From positions 21,469,508 to 21,533,507 of the forward strand of contig CM034236.1 in assembly GCA_019916065.1 (NCBI GenBank): a stretch of DNA of 64,000 nucleotides. Direction: 5' to 3'. Origin of the DNA: Vitellaria paradoxa (Eukaryota; Streptophyta; Magnoliopsida; Ericales; Sapotaceae). Both the position numbers and the translations under genes were made by a program. Under the pieces are notes generated by a model. It was not told where the DNA came from, did no database searches, and saw only the letters and a program-made list of their open reading frames with translations. Below are positions 32,603 through 45,800 of this stretch, piece by piece (the first letter of the stretch is position 1; every line of letters begins with the position of its first letter).

Positions 32603-33230
32603 TTGAAAACTTTCAATTTTTGACTTTGAATTTTTGTTTTTATTTTTTTTGGAACCTGAACACAAAAACTCATTTATAAATTTGTTTCCAGTTTTTCAAT
32701 TTCTAAAAAATTGAAAACTGTTTTCAAAATTTTTAAAAATTCAAACACAAAAAATTTATTTTTTTGTTTGACAAGACTTTCAATATTCAGTTTTCGTATT
32801 CATTAAAATTAGTTTGATAAATCTGTTTCCAATTTTCAATTTCCGAAAGAAATGAAAATTGTTTTAAATTTTTTGAAAATTATGAAAACATAAAAAATAT
32901 GTTTTTCTCAAGTTTTTATTTTCTTAATCTTCCACCTCCACTACCAACACCACTAGTCAAAACCATAGCACCAAAGGAGCCTTTGGCGGCGGTTATAGTT
33001 TGCAGTGACTGAACATGGGTTAGTGGTAGCGTTAGTGGCAGTGGCTGCAAGCACAAAAGCCAAATGTGGGTGGTGAGCAGTGAATGGTGGTTGATAGTGA
33101 GTGATGGTTATAACTAATTGTAGTTATGGAAGAAAATGCAAATTGAAAATACAGAGTGTGCCATGTACGTCAGTGGTTAAGAGCTTCTCTTACCCGCTCA
33201 TGATTCGAGTTCGAGTCTTCCCCCTCTCCC

Positions 33231-33264
<34 letters not shown>

Positions 33265-33480
33265 TTACCTTTCAAAAAAAAAAAAAACAAATTGAAAATA
33301 GAAACTTGAGAAAGCACTTTTTTTATCCTTTCATAATTTTTGAAAATTTTGAAAACAGTTTCTTTTTTTTTTTTTTTGGGAAAAATTGAAAATTAAAAAT
33401 AAATTCACTAAACGAGTTTTTATGTTTAGTTTTCCAAAAAAAAATTGAACAAAAACTGAAAATTTTATCAAACGAGACTT
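32603..33480. mobile_element. Long-armed foldback (MITE-like) element
   Basis: The two ends are inverted copies. The left arm holds 'gaaaactttcaatttttg', 'ggaacctgaacacaaaaact' and 'tttctcaagtttttatttt'. The right arm holds, reverse-complemented, 'gaaaattttcagtttttg', 'ggaaaactaaacataaaaac' and 'tttctcaagtttctatttt' in the same order. The left arm appears internally duplicated (a second similar block starts near 32770). The arms enclose about 360 bp with a different, GC-richer composition and a SINE. No target-site duplication could be fixed because the flanks are poly-T/AT-rich. No transposase is seen. Confidence 0.7.
33160..33262 (+). mobile_element. tRNA-derived SINE fragment with poly(A) tail
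   Basis: Within the foldback element: 'gtcagtggttaagagc' resembles the RNA polymerase III A box, 'gagttcgagtctt' the B box (GGTTCGANNCC-like), about 35 bases apart. About 30 A residues follow from 33232. This arrangement is that of a short tRNA-derived SINE rather than a tRNA gene, since no cloverleaf can be completed. Confidence 0.6.
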
Positions 33481-34065
33481 TAATAATTTTAACAGCATTT
33501 CTTTTGACTCACAGGTGGGCAATTCAAATTTTCTTTCTGTATTTTGATTTTTTTTTTTTTTTTTGGAATTATTATGTTGGCTTGTAAGTGTATTAAAACA
33601 GATATGTGAAGAAAGAACCTTCTATGTAATGTGTTAGATTAATTTAATTTTATAAGTGCACAACGAAATGCTTTGGTTAGTCTTTTTTGGTTCTTCAAAT
33701 TTTTGTTCCTTGTCAAGCATTCGACACTATACAAAACTTTTTTGCAATTTGTTTGCTCCTTGCTTTCAGATTTACAAAGAACTCAAGTCGGGCGTCTTTT
33801 TGCCTCATTGGTAGTCATGTTTAGTCTCTTGGCCTTAATTTCAATGGCCTAAAATTTATTTAAAATTCTATTTCATTATTTTCAACTAGTGCAATAAGGC
33901 TTATCTTGGATTCTATATAGCATTTCATTGTTCATGGTGTATTTGTTTAATTGGCCTTCTGTACAGAAGTTTAAGAATGCAAATTGTCACATGGCTTCTC
34001 GATTATGCACACATCTAACAATTAGCACTCTGGAAATTCATATTTTTTTTAACTAGGATTTTATT

Positions 34066-34088
34066 TTATATATATATATATATATATC
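34066..34088. repeat. (TA)n microsatellite
   Basis: Dinucleotide TA run of about 23 bases. Confidence 0.9.
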
Positions 34089-34789
34089 TATATAAAACCG
34101 ATCCTACATTAATTCAGAGGATATTGGGCTTGCTTTACAGTAAAATTTTAGAATTCTCCTAGAATTTTTCATGTTGGTGCTTGAATTTATGTGCTTTTAA
34201 TTATAATATTATTAAATTCGTTTATATTATACATACACACACAAAGGTGAAGAACAAACTTGAAAACCTAAATTCTTTGATTTTATCTTTAAATTTAAAG
34301 GTAGGTCAAGAACTCGCATTCTCTTCTTGATAATTCTCGTGTTGTTGATAAGTTAGGTTTGGCACCCTTGAGAATTGCATTCTCTTTATTGCATAGTCAT
34401 GAATTGTCCAGCGACAACACTTAAAAATCACCACCAAAAAATAGACTGACAATGTGAAATGTTTAGAATATAAGGAGTTTATTCAATTTTGTTGAGATTA
34501 TAAACTCTAGATAGAGAGAAATGGAAAGAAAAGAAACGATTTTAAAATTTAACTCGTGTTTGTGAGGTTTTTTGGGGAAGAAAATAAAAGAAATGGGAAG
34601 AAATGAAAACAAAAGTGAATGATTAGTTTTTAATTTTTTCGTTCTCCCCAAAGTGGGAAGAATTAGAAAGGAGAGAAAAATTGTTTAATGAAAATTTTAA
34701 AATGAAACTTTACCTATGAAATAAACAATAAGAAATAAAAAATTAAAAATATGTTCTAATACAAATTAAACACTTTTAACTTCATTAGG

Positions 34790-35830
34790 TAAGGTTATAC
34801 TATTATTTTCAAATTTCCTTCCTTTATTCCTTTCTAATCGTTTTACAATCCAAGTAAAAATAGTGGGTATAAAAGATAACAAATGTAAACTTTATGCTAT
34901 AATAGTTATGGGAGTAATGCATTATTTTTAACTATATTTGAATAAAAAAATAACATTTAACATATAATGACTACATTAATATTATGGTGAGTGTAACAAT
35001 TCAATTCGTATAATTTAATTTTGTTTCATTTAAGGATAATAATTAATACGTATAGATTGCACACCCATTAAAATTTATAATAACAAATCATTTTTATTTT
35101 AATAAAATATTTATTATTGATTTTGATATTAATCATTATTTACTTTAATAATAAATTATTAATTTAAAAGTAATTAATTTATTTCTAATTAAACATTTTA
35201 ACAATAAAACATTGTTTTCAAAATAATTATTTTAATTTTAAAAGTATTAGTTTTTCTTTTAATAATAAATCAATTTAATAATATTATCTATATTAATATA
35301 ATATACTATTTTAATGGTAAATATTTTAATTTTATTAAGATACTAATTTTTAACAATAAATTATCATTTAAAAAAATACACCTTAAAAATAATAATTTGC
35401 ATCACAAAATTATAAATTACATCACAAAATTATTATAACAAAGTATTTATAAAAAAATTATATCACAAAATTATTAAATAAACAATAATTTATTAAAGAA
35501 ATTTTAACTTTTATTTGTTGAAAATAGTTATTAATTTCATCAAGTCAGTCATTTTGACAACAAATTATTATTTTAATATTAATTATAATTTTAATAAAAT
35601 GTATAATAAAATGTACCATGTTTTTTGAATATTAAACCCTTATATAATAAAAAATAATTTTATTTTAATAAAATAAATCATTTTAATAATAATTTACTAT
35701 TTTCGTAGTTTTGAACTTTAAGTTTATTAAAATAAGTCATTTTAACAACAAATCATTATTTATTGTAAATTTAAGTTAAGTTAATTTAATAAAATAAATA
35801 ATTTTAAGTTGATTAAAACTGGAAATTAAT
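34790..35830. repeat. AT-rich low-complexity repeat
   Basis: About 1 kb dominated by words such as 'aataataaattatt' and 'attttaataaa', with almost no G or C. The same word set appears at 63840-64000, so both are probably copies of one AT-rich non-autonomous repeat family. No ORF. Confidence 0.5.
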
Positions 35831-35939
35831 TTTCCCCCCGAGGGTAGTAGGAAAACTATAAAAGAAATGTTTACTTTTTCATTAGACGCCATTGCCCTGA
35901 CTTTAATTCTAGAACTTGTGTAAAAAACAATAAAAGTAC

Positions 35940-36200
35940 CGTTGTCAATTTTCACCCCTCTCGCCCTCACGCTAAACTCAGCTTTATCATAATAACGCTT
36001 ATTCTTATTTTAACGGTAAATATTATCCTAGATTAACCCTCTAATTTGAAAATATATATATATATATATATTAACCCGCGTAAATTTTCACCTCTTTTAC
36101 CCTCACGCCAAACTCAGCCTCATAACAACAATGCCTATTCTTATTCTGAAGGTAAATAACACTAGACTGTTATTTTGAAGGTAAATATTATCCTAGATTT
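35940..36200. repeat. Two-copy tandem duplication, about 138 bp
   Basis: 'ttttcacccctctcgccctc' near 35948 recurs as 'ttttcacctcttttaccctc' near 36086. In both copies it is followed by 'acgc.aaactcagc' and by 'gcttattcttatttt..ggtaaat'. A (TA)n run (36051-36071) separates the copies. Confidence 0.75.
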
Positions 36201-36580
36201 ATACTTCAATTTTAAAAGGCGAGGTTAAAAAGAAAAAGTGTAACCATTTACTTTAACAATTCTTCACTTCCTAATGCACCCTTGAAGATATTCTGACAAA
36301 CTTGTTTTTAAATTATAAGCTCAAAAATAGGTAAAACATAATTAAATCCTTTCATTTTTAACATAACAATAACAATTAATCTGAAGAATGAATAAATCAA
36401 ACTATATTAGAACACCTGACTGACTTCCAACTCCCAAACAAACATAAGCTATACATATTCTTGGCTCTTGAAGATATACTGACAAACTTCCTTTAAGTTC
36501 TAAGAGAACCCCTACAGCTCCTTAAGCAAACTCATTCATGTACCAATGCATGCATTTCACATTATCCAAACGCTGTTATC

Positions 36581-36599
36581 AATATATATATATATATAT
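36581..36599. repeat. (TA)n microsatellite in the presumed HDC1 3' flank
   Basis: TA dinucleotide run of about 19 bases. Confidence 0.9.
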
Positions 36600-36742
36600 C
36601 AAGTAAATAACAAAGTTTACAAAAGTTAAAAACTCTTACAATTCAACATTATTAACAACACAAAGTCCCCACCACAAATAAATTCAGACCAATTATTTCT
36701 CACAATGCTGGAATAGAAGTCGACTGAAACAAAAGCTCCCAG

Positions 36743-36853
36743 CTAGTTTGGTGATATAAAATGCACCCGAGCAAGCGGATACTCCTTTCCAAGTATAAAA
36801 ACTCCTGTCTGTGACCACTGGATATCTTCCCAATCAAGATTCTCTTCCAACAC
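36743..36853 (-). CDS. HDC1: HDC1-like last coding exon
   Basis: The acceptor is tgaacag|GTGTTGG. Thirty-six codons ([20 protein letters not shown] then [16 protein letters not shown]) are followed by a stop. Sequence below 36743 should be the 3' UTR; I could not fix the poly(A) site. Confidence 0.87.
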   Translation of the reverse strand: MLEENLDWEDIQWSQTGVFILGKEYPLARVHFISPN

Positions 36854-39800
36854 CTGTTCAATCAGAAAGAGCAACGCCCCATTTACGATGAGGAAAATCA
36901 GCAAATTTAACTGGTAACGTCTTTCAAAATGAAAATTAACAATTCTAGTCCATCTCCTAACAAACAGTGTGAAAGTTTGTTTGTGTTTCTTTTTTTTTTT
37001 TTTTTTTTTTTTCAAATTTTCTTCCATAGGTAGAAAGAAGACTGTCATTTGAAGATTTTTCACCAAGTATAAGATCGATCCTGCAATGTAAGGAGTCAGA
37101 ATGATCGCATCAAATCGCATCACACTATAACCTTTAGTCACTTCCCGCTCATCAATTAAAAAAGTCCCTCTTGCCTTTCAGTTTTACCAAATGAAAAAGA
37201 GCAAAAAGCTGCTTCTATCTCCAGCAATGTTTATCATCATCCTACCTTTCCTTCCTACTTTGTCCATTGTACTGAATGAAACAATTAGAATTGAAGTTTT
37301 TGGACAGCTAATTGTACAACATGAAGCCTCACTCGCCATGTCTATTACTCGGCGGAGGAAAGCCTAGTCTTGCCTCAATCAGGGACCCTCCCTATCCCCA
37401 TCAGAGTTTGATATCTCCATATTTACCCTTCACGGAACTTGCCTTAGGCTCAGAGCAAGAGTTAAGAATCTCCCTCTCCACATAATCTTTCACGTATGAG
37501 CATCCTCGAGGGTTTCATGGCCCCTCGCTCTGTGCAGAATCATTGGGACTAGATGTTTAGTAGCTAGAGTTAAGGGATCTTCTAGAACCTTTCGATCGGT
37601 CAAGAAAGACATTACAAGTCAAGCCCCCGCGATATCCTCACCCCCATTAATTGGCCATAATTCTCACAACGCCCGATCGCGCAGCAAACTATGTCATTGA
37701 CATCCACTTAACCTAATCATCATCTCACTAGGGTTTATAAGCTTGACCCCCTCCTATACATACCCTTCGTCGTCAACCCTATAACACAAAGCTACTACAA
37801 CCTTCACCGTAACCACAACCTCTACTCGTGCTCTCTCTCTCTCTCTCTCCCCCCCCCCTCTCTCTTCCCCTCCCAAGCTCTCACCTCTAGCAACTCCTGC
37901 CTTTGGCAGCCCTTAACATTATTCTCAAACAGTTGGGCTGTCTAATCCGACCTCGACCATCCACAAAGTCAACACCATAGCTCAACTAGGAACCATGGTT
38001 TGATACATTTTGCTAAAAGCCGAGAACCTATTAAGCACAGATATTTCAAGATGGATGCCATCCATATTCATTTTTTGAAAAAGATAAGTAAATTTTATTA
38101 AAAGGAATAAGAAATCAAAATAAGCATCGAAGAGATGCAAATACAATCAGCCCATCGAGGAGAAACAAATACAATCAACCCCAACAAGAGATTTAACTTA
38201 TTTGATCGATAAAGTTCAAGAAGGAAAATAAGTCAATCTCCCTTCCATCACTCACCCAAGCATATAGACAAGTAAGAAAAGTACTCTTAATTCTCAGTAT
38301 AGGCCTACTTTCATCTTCAAAAATCCTTCGATTCCTCTGCTTCCATATCAGCAAAAACACACAGAATGGAACCAAATTCCATATGGACTTTTTATGCTTT
38401 CCAAAGGGATGCCATCCATATTCATATCCAATAGTTGTAAGACACACACTCCTCAAATCACTCCTTAATACGTGTCAAACACGTCACGTGACATGTACAA
38501 TTATTTTTGTTGATGTATATTAATATGTTATTGTATTTAACGAAGGGTAACTTAGTTTGCACATATTTTATGTATTTAGTATAAATACAAACGTGGACTA
38601 CCCAATTGGGTGTCTAAGCACACAATCAATACCTTAACAATTTTATCCTTTTTTTCTTCGGATATATGATTAAGATAAATCCAAATTTGAGTAGCCGAAT
38701 ACCCCTAAAATCATAAAACCTTCTATCCTATATTTGTAATGTTTTGTGTATTCAAATATGTACTTAATTAATTTTATAGTAATATGTACAGCTTATAAAT
38801 ATACATGTATGTTATTTTTTTCCCCATATCCCCACCAGTCTATATCAACGTTCTTTGAAATCGTCATATCAATGTCCGTACATGTATCGCGTCCGGATCC
38901 CATATCTATACATGTGCTTCTTAGCCAATGATTGTCTTTGCACTAAGTTAATGCCAAAGGCATCCCCGTAAACTTGAAGGGAACCAGCACCAAAAGATGA
39001 TTTTACTAGAGTTCAAAGCCAGGTTAGAAAAAGAGTTTGTTTATTAAATTCACACACTAGATTCACTTCTTAGAGCAGCCTACCATACAAACTTTGTCGT
39101 ATGGCATTCCCATCTCTATCCGCAAGAGGGGGAAAGCAAATCCATTCTTTAAGGACAGAAATCAACTTCAAAGCACAGGAAAAAGGATGGAAATTCACCT
39201 CCACATGTTCAAGAGGCAGTGGGATTCCAATTGAGCGCATGACTTTCTGGGGAAGAGGTTTCTTACAACGAGACCACCGGAAAACATCAATCAAAACATT
39301 ATCACCATCTATTGCACCATTTCTTTCACCATTTGCAGAGTGCAGGTGGTGAGTCTGAGATTTATCTGTCTCCGTATCATGTGTCTGAGATGATGATGCA
39401 GCCTTGACCATCTTCTCTCCAGCAAAGCAGAGCTCGAACCTAAAGATAATATACAGTCAGAGAATACAAGATATCCATAGAAGAATACACATAATATCTT
39501 AATCTTACAGGCTCAAAATTCAAATATCTTTCCAATTTAAAATATTTGTGGTCCAACCAAGATAATCAAGTGATTGGAGAGACTTTCACGATAATCCCAA
39601 GCTTCAGCATCTGGTCCATCATTTTTAGTTATGCAAACCAAGTTGTATGGCACAGAGCAGGTGCAGCAAAAACTGGCTCAAGCTAGGGGCATCAAATTTA
39701 TTGGCAGATAGAAATATTAAACCTTGGATTTTTTTCTACTTTTTTGTTTAGTCCTCTATTTACATTTTTTTGTATCTATGTAGTGCCAATCCAACACAAG

Positions 39801-42800
39801 CCTTTATTTTTTTTATTATTATTTTAAATTGAATATTATTTCAACTGAATTTCTTTTATTTTTCCATAGTTTATAGGTTTTACACAAACAATTGCAAATC
39901 TCAAAATAATAACAGAAGAAAGTCAGCAAACTCACATTTGACAACAGAATATGAAGAAGGAAATATGTAAAGAAAAGACGAGGCATCTCATGCTGAGCAG
40001 AGAAACAAATGAGTTAAATGCAGGGCTTCACAAAACCCACAAAAGAATGTGACAGCTACGTATAAAAAAATGGTCATGTTCCAAAAAAAAAAAAAAAAAA
40101 AAAATTAAAAGTGAAAATTTCAATGTAGAAAATAAAGATACAATGAAGGGTATATACACGCACCAAATCAGCAATATTTTTGAGAAATATGAGTCTATGA
40201 CCATTAATTGCAAAGAATTGGAAATTCTTGATGAGGTCAGGGAATTGTTAACGGAGATCCAAAATTCATAACTCAAAATTCAAGTATCACAAATAAAATA
40301 TCCATTTTAGAACCATAAGGTGTAAGTGGTATAAAAATTGCACATAGCTATGCATATGAAGGAAACAATCACTAAATGACTAAAATATCGTAAAATTAAT
40401 TAAATAAAGTCCAGAGCTGACAGCTAAAAAAAAAAAGTTGGGGAAAAAGTTCCTATATGATTCACATCACCTCATTCCTTTCTTCACTAGACTTAGGAAA
40501 TTATTGTTAAGCTTTTTGAAATGCTCCACATATAGTATCTACACAACCATTATAGTCAGTAACTTTTTTTTTTTTTTTTGGTGGCACATTCACTGTACCA
40601 TTGAAAAGGCATCCGTACCATATGAAAAGGCATAGGTGGCTTTGTTACACCCTATTCTAAAGTCCTGCTTATAACATGAACTTTTCTATCAAGAAAATCA
40701 CCCATCTTTGGCCAGAAAAAGTAAACAAGTAAAAAACTAATTGAGGATTCTCATATACATTTGCTTACCTATTGCATCTATTATAATATTACTGATAGGC
40801 ATTGACTGAATAATACATCTTATTTAAAGTACTTTTAATTTCTCAAAACAAATATTTTAATGCATAAAAAGTGTTGTTCCACCATACACAATAATAATAC
40901 AAGGCATTGATTGCATGATATATCTTATTTAAGGTACTTTCAATTTCTCAAAACAAAAATATTAGTGCATAGAAAGTGTCATTCCGCCATACATAACACA
41001 CAAACTCATTTACAAATAATATTACAGCTAAAAGGTTTTCCAAGCATACAAAGTGAGGCCATATTTTGCAATATACTATATCTCAACAACATACAGAATT
41101 ACATTAATGCAAAGAATGCTTTTGTCAAAGCAGATGCTCCATCTCAACGCATGATAAATCAAGAGATTTTGCTTTATCAATGACAATTTGCGATTATTAA
41201 AACTCAACAAAGTACTGGATGACAACTGACCAATATTCAAATATATAATATTACTATAATGGTTAAGCCACAATATTTTGGCCATGGGGACTAAAGTCAT
41301 AATTTTATGTTTCAACTCCTGCTTTTGTGATCATTACTGTTGGTATTTAATACTATCCCACCAAACAAATATCTTTTTTTTGGTAATTACAAAGTTCTAT
41401 GAAGCAAGAATAAATACAAGTCACTTCATTTTTTTTCTTTTCCATTACTTTCCGAAATTTGCTCGACAAAGTTGAGAAATAATAATTGCTATGTTTATGG
41501 CACTTGTTAAAGATTTTATTGTCAATTCAGGGTAATAAAAGAAGATAGCCTCCCACTCTTCAGAAAAATTGAACCAAAATACAACTACTAGCATCTTCAT
41601 GAATTTTAATCATTTTCACAACTACATTACTATAGGCAACATTGAGAATCTTCCCGTGTGTTCAATTATTTAAAGTAGCATACAAAAATGACACGCTATA
41701 ATACACCAACCAAGCACTCCTGTAACACTTGTTAATACCTGCGTGAATGAGTTTCCAAATACAAAACTTCTCCCTTTTTCAAGCGTGCAGAAGTGTAAAG
41801 TGGTTTCTTCAGGCCCTTGTCCGCAACAACACTTATGCTGTATTTGATCCTTGGGAAAGGGGGAAAGAAAACATAACAAATCATTTAATTCCACCAAAGT
41901 CCAGGTAATTTAATTTGACAATGTTATTTGCACATGGATTCCCAAATAAATAGTCCATTCAGAAAAGAAGACAATTTCGCAATGCCAACAAATTGATCGA
42001 GGCCAAGATGTACATGATGACAAAGTTGAAATGCAACGGAAAGTCATACAAATTGTATGGTATAAAATGCTAACTAATAAAATGCATCTAATATATTATG
42101 TCAATATGTGGCAAGATTACTCAGAACTTGGGAGGGCACCAAAAGGATTTTTATATTTTCCTAGTTTTTCAACACCCCCCCCCCCAATCCAACACAAAAT
42201 GACGATAATAATAATAATAGTAGTACTAGTAGTAGTAGTAATAAATAAAAGAAAAAAAAAAAGAAATTCCACTCTCCAAAAGAATTCACTATCACAGTAG
42301 AAGTACCAAAATGGGTCAACATAATATTAATTCTATATGAAACATGAATTGTTCCTGTAGATGGAATAAAAGGAGAAATGTAGTACGCTCCCACTCTAAA
42401 ATGTGGTCCAATGGCGAATAAGCTTCTCATATTCATTATATTATTAAATATTTTGATATATAAGATTGACTTAATTTCAAAAAATAAAGCTTGGTAGATA
42501 TTCATGAAACTGTTTTGTACGATTCTTTATTCATTATCCTTTCTTGAAAACTTACACTTACTAGTTATTGTTACACAATTTATTATCAATTCACTATTTT
42601 CAGATATTTTTTATTGTGAAAATAAAAAAATTAGTATAATATTTTCGGATTCAAATTTAGTGCATACCACATTCCGATTACCAAAACGTGGTTTGTTGGG
42701 GTACCAGTGATTTCCCGTGACTCTGCATCTTAGTCATCTGAAAGTGATGGTAATTGTAAACTAATCTATTAAGAAGTAATGCACATCCAACATCTGAAGA

Positions 42801-45800
42801 AATCATCCTAATAATGAAACCACAACTAAATTCATTTTCACAAGCACTGGGATAAACCAAAATTAGAATGGTAAACAGGTCCAGTTCAATGTGATCTAGC
42901 CAGATGTGAATTACAATTTTATTATAAATACCAATGTCTGATCACGAACTAAAAAGTCTATGATCTAATTTTCTTTTTTTTTTTTTAGAGAATCAATTTT
43001 ACAATTATTCAAACACAAAATTCAAACATCTGATTTTGATCCACATCCATGAAAGACTGTGTTTTCAGTTTAATTAATATCCCTGCAAATGATATTGAAA
43101 CTTCTCTGCATAAATTGATACAGGAGATTTTTCTTCCCTTTTTGGTTGACAAGTGTATGCAAAAGAAGTACCAAGGAGGTACACCAGTGAGCAGGAGGAG
43201 GATCATAAAACATATATCTTCTGCATTTAAACATCTACTTTCAGTCAAACTAACAAAAAAGTCTGAAAAACTGGTTCAAATATGGATCAAAGTCACCTAC
43301 ACTACTAACACATCGCACTCAAGCATAACCATTATTAAGAACTTCAAGGTCTTAAATTCATCTTTTTTTTTGGGGGGGGGGGGGGTGGGGGGAAGGTAAA
43401 CCCACACTTTAATAATTTCCTTCCTCATTGAGCAGATCTGTTTGTAGTGCAAATGGAATTTCATCTACCAATATATATATAGATAGAAATATAGATGGTA
43501 TAGAAAACAGAATAGAATATCTGATTTCTATTTTTGTACCCTTTCCTTGTCTGTATATGAATGTAATTATTACCTTTTATGTACAAGATGCCTGTAGTAC
43601 ATGTACATACATGCTAAACAACTCAACTAGGGTGTCAACCCATTCTCTATATTCTTGTTTCATAACATGATACTCGAATAGTACTGTATCTGGGTTTGAT
43701 TTCTCTCGGATTCTCGTGTCTGTATCAAAAAAACCCTAGCTCTTAGATACTTTTATCAAGTAACCAAAACTTTCTGCCACAGAAAAGGATCAAACCACTG
43801 CTTCTGCAGCTACTCATCGTTGATGAAGCTCACCTATCTCATTTCCAACCTTTGCATAGCAGTCAACTCTGCTCACAAAACCTTCTAGAAGCCTCGCCGC
43901 CGTTGCAAAGTTCATTGTTGTAACTGAGTTCTACCAGTCATTGCAAAGGAGAAACTCACTTCTAGTCACCATAATCATCAATAAACCTCACTTGAGACCA
44001 CATAAATCACCAACAATACTCACCATCCAAACCAAACACGCTCCACTCCAAGTCAGGCAAATGAGACTACTTGCCCCAACTTTGACCTGCATATGCGCAT
44101 GCATACATCCACCACTCACCACCAGCAAACCACCATCGTGGTCGCATCCCTTCAGTGACCCTCCCAATGTCCTTTTCAGCAACATCTGAGGTCCAATATT
44201 TTCAGGTTGGGTTATTTTCATTTCAATTTCGGTTCAGTTTGATTCCTTATCCATGTTTCCAATTGAAATAATTTTGACTTGTTGAAGTACATTTTTAGCA
44301 CTAAAACTGCCTCGAAGCAAAGCGGAGCACACCAATAGAAAACAGCAATGGTCCATCCATCCAGGTCTGGAAACTTATCCTTATTCAAATTATACAAAGC
44401 CCCTTTCACTTCTTCCATGAAAGCCATTTCAGTCCATCTCTCACCTCCTTTGGAATCAGAGGTCTTACCAAAAAGCTCCAAGCTGGGTCTCCAACGTTCC
44501 TTCTTAGTGAATAGGTCCTCACAAAATTGCACTCCCTCTTCCTTAATGGTTGATTCAAGACTTACTCCTAGCACTTGTCTATGTAAAATTACATCCTGCC
44601 AGTGGTAGATCAGTTACCCCAGAGCCTTCAATAAAGGCATTAAATTCCCTCATAAGGGCATAATTGATTCTGAAATTCCATCTTTCAAATCCAAATCTGA
44701 CACAGTTGAAATCACCCCCTGCCCACCATGGCACCTCCCATTTACATAGCTGCTCCACTCTCCTCTTGAAACAACTCCTTCAAACAACTGTCTGCTGGCC
44801 CGTGGACCAGCTTCCTATCTTCCTTCATGCTCCCAAAGTAGCAACTAGTGGACGAGCTTCCTATCTCATTGTCCTTGAGGTTAAGAACTCTTCCATCCCA
44901 CGTAACTAAAAACCAACCAAATCTCCAATAGCCGCCATATAAAACCATTTCATCTGATCCCCACCCCAAATGCTCTTAATGATCATGTTATCAATCCCTT
45001 CATCTTAGTTTCTTGAAGACATACCACCTCCAGTCTTCTCTTATTCATAACAACTTTGAATAGTGCTTCTTTTCTAGGCCCCATTTATTTCTCTCAAATT
45101 CCAACTAAGAATTCTTGGCTTTATAGATAATATAGAAGAAAGTTGTCATCTATTTCCCCCCTGTATGCCTTATCTCCCTCCAACTCTGCCTATATTTTTC
45201 ATGGTCGGTCCCAAGCCCGGATAAAGGAGGAGGGTTGTGTTAGGTAGTCGACAGCCAGCGTAAAACTTTGTCGAATTTTTTTATGGATTTTCTGACACCT
45301 AATGAGATTTCGTGGGGGCATTCCCTACTTAACGATGCGCTGTATGGTCCGAGTACAGTGTTAAATAAGCAATGACCGCTGCATTGGCGCCCGGGTGCGG
45401 TGTTAAATAGGCAAGGGTCCTCGCACTTTCCTGGACGAGTGGGGGAGCAAGGAAACTAGTCCAAAATAGAAGGCTGAGATTAGGTACTTGGAATATTAGG
45501 AGCTTAACTGGGAAACTTATGGAAGTAGTGGACACAATGGAAAGGAGAAGAATCGCAATTGTTTGCTTGCAAGAGACGAAGTGGGTGGGACAGAAAGCTA
45601 AAGAGATTGAGAGGACGGGGTATAAGTTATGGTATACGGGACTTAATAGATCGAGAAATGGGGAGCAAAGACCTAAAGGAAGATATAGTCAATGTGAAAC
45701 GCTGTGGAGATAGGATTATTGCAATTAAGTTAATGTTAGGAGAAGAGATAGTAAACGTAATTAGTACTTATGCCCCCCAGGTGGGCTTAGGAGATGTACA

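Noticed and set aside
33175..33225. tRNA gene inside the foldback element
   Set aside because: A- and B-box-like words are present, but no acceptor, anticodon or D stems can be paired and a long poly(A) follows, as in a SINE.
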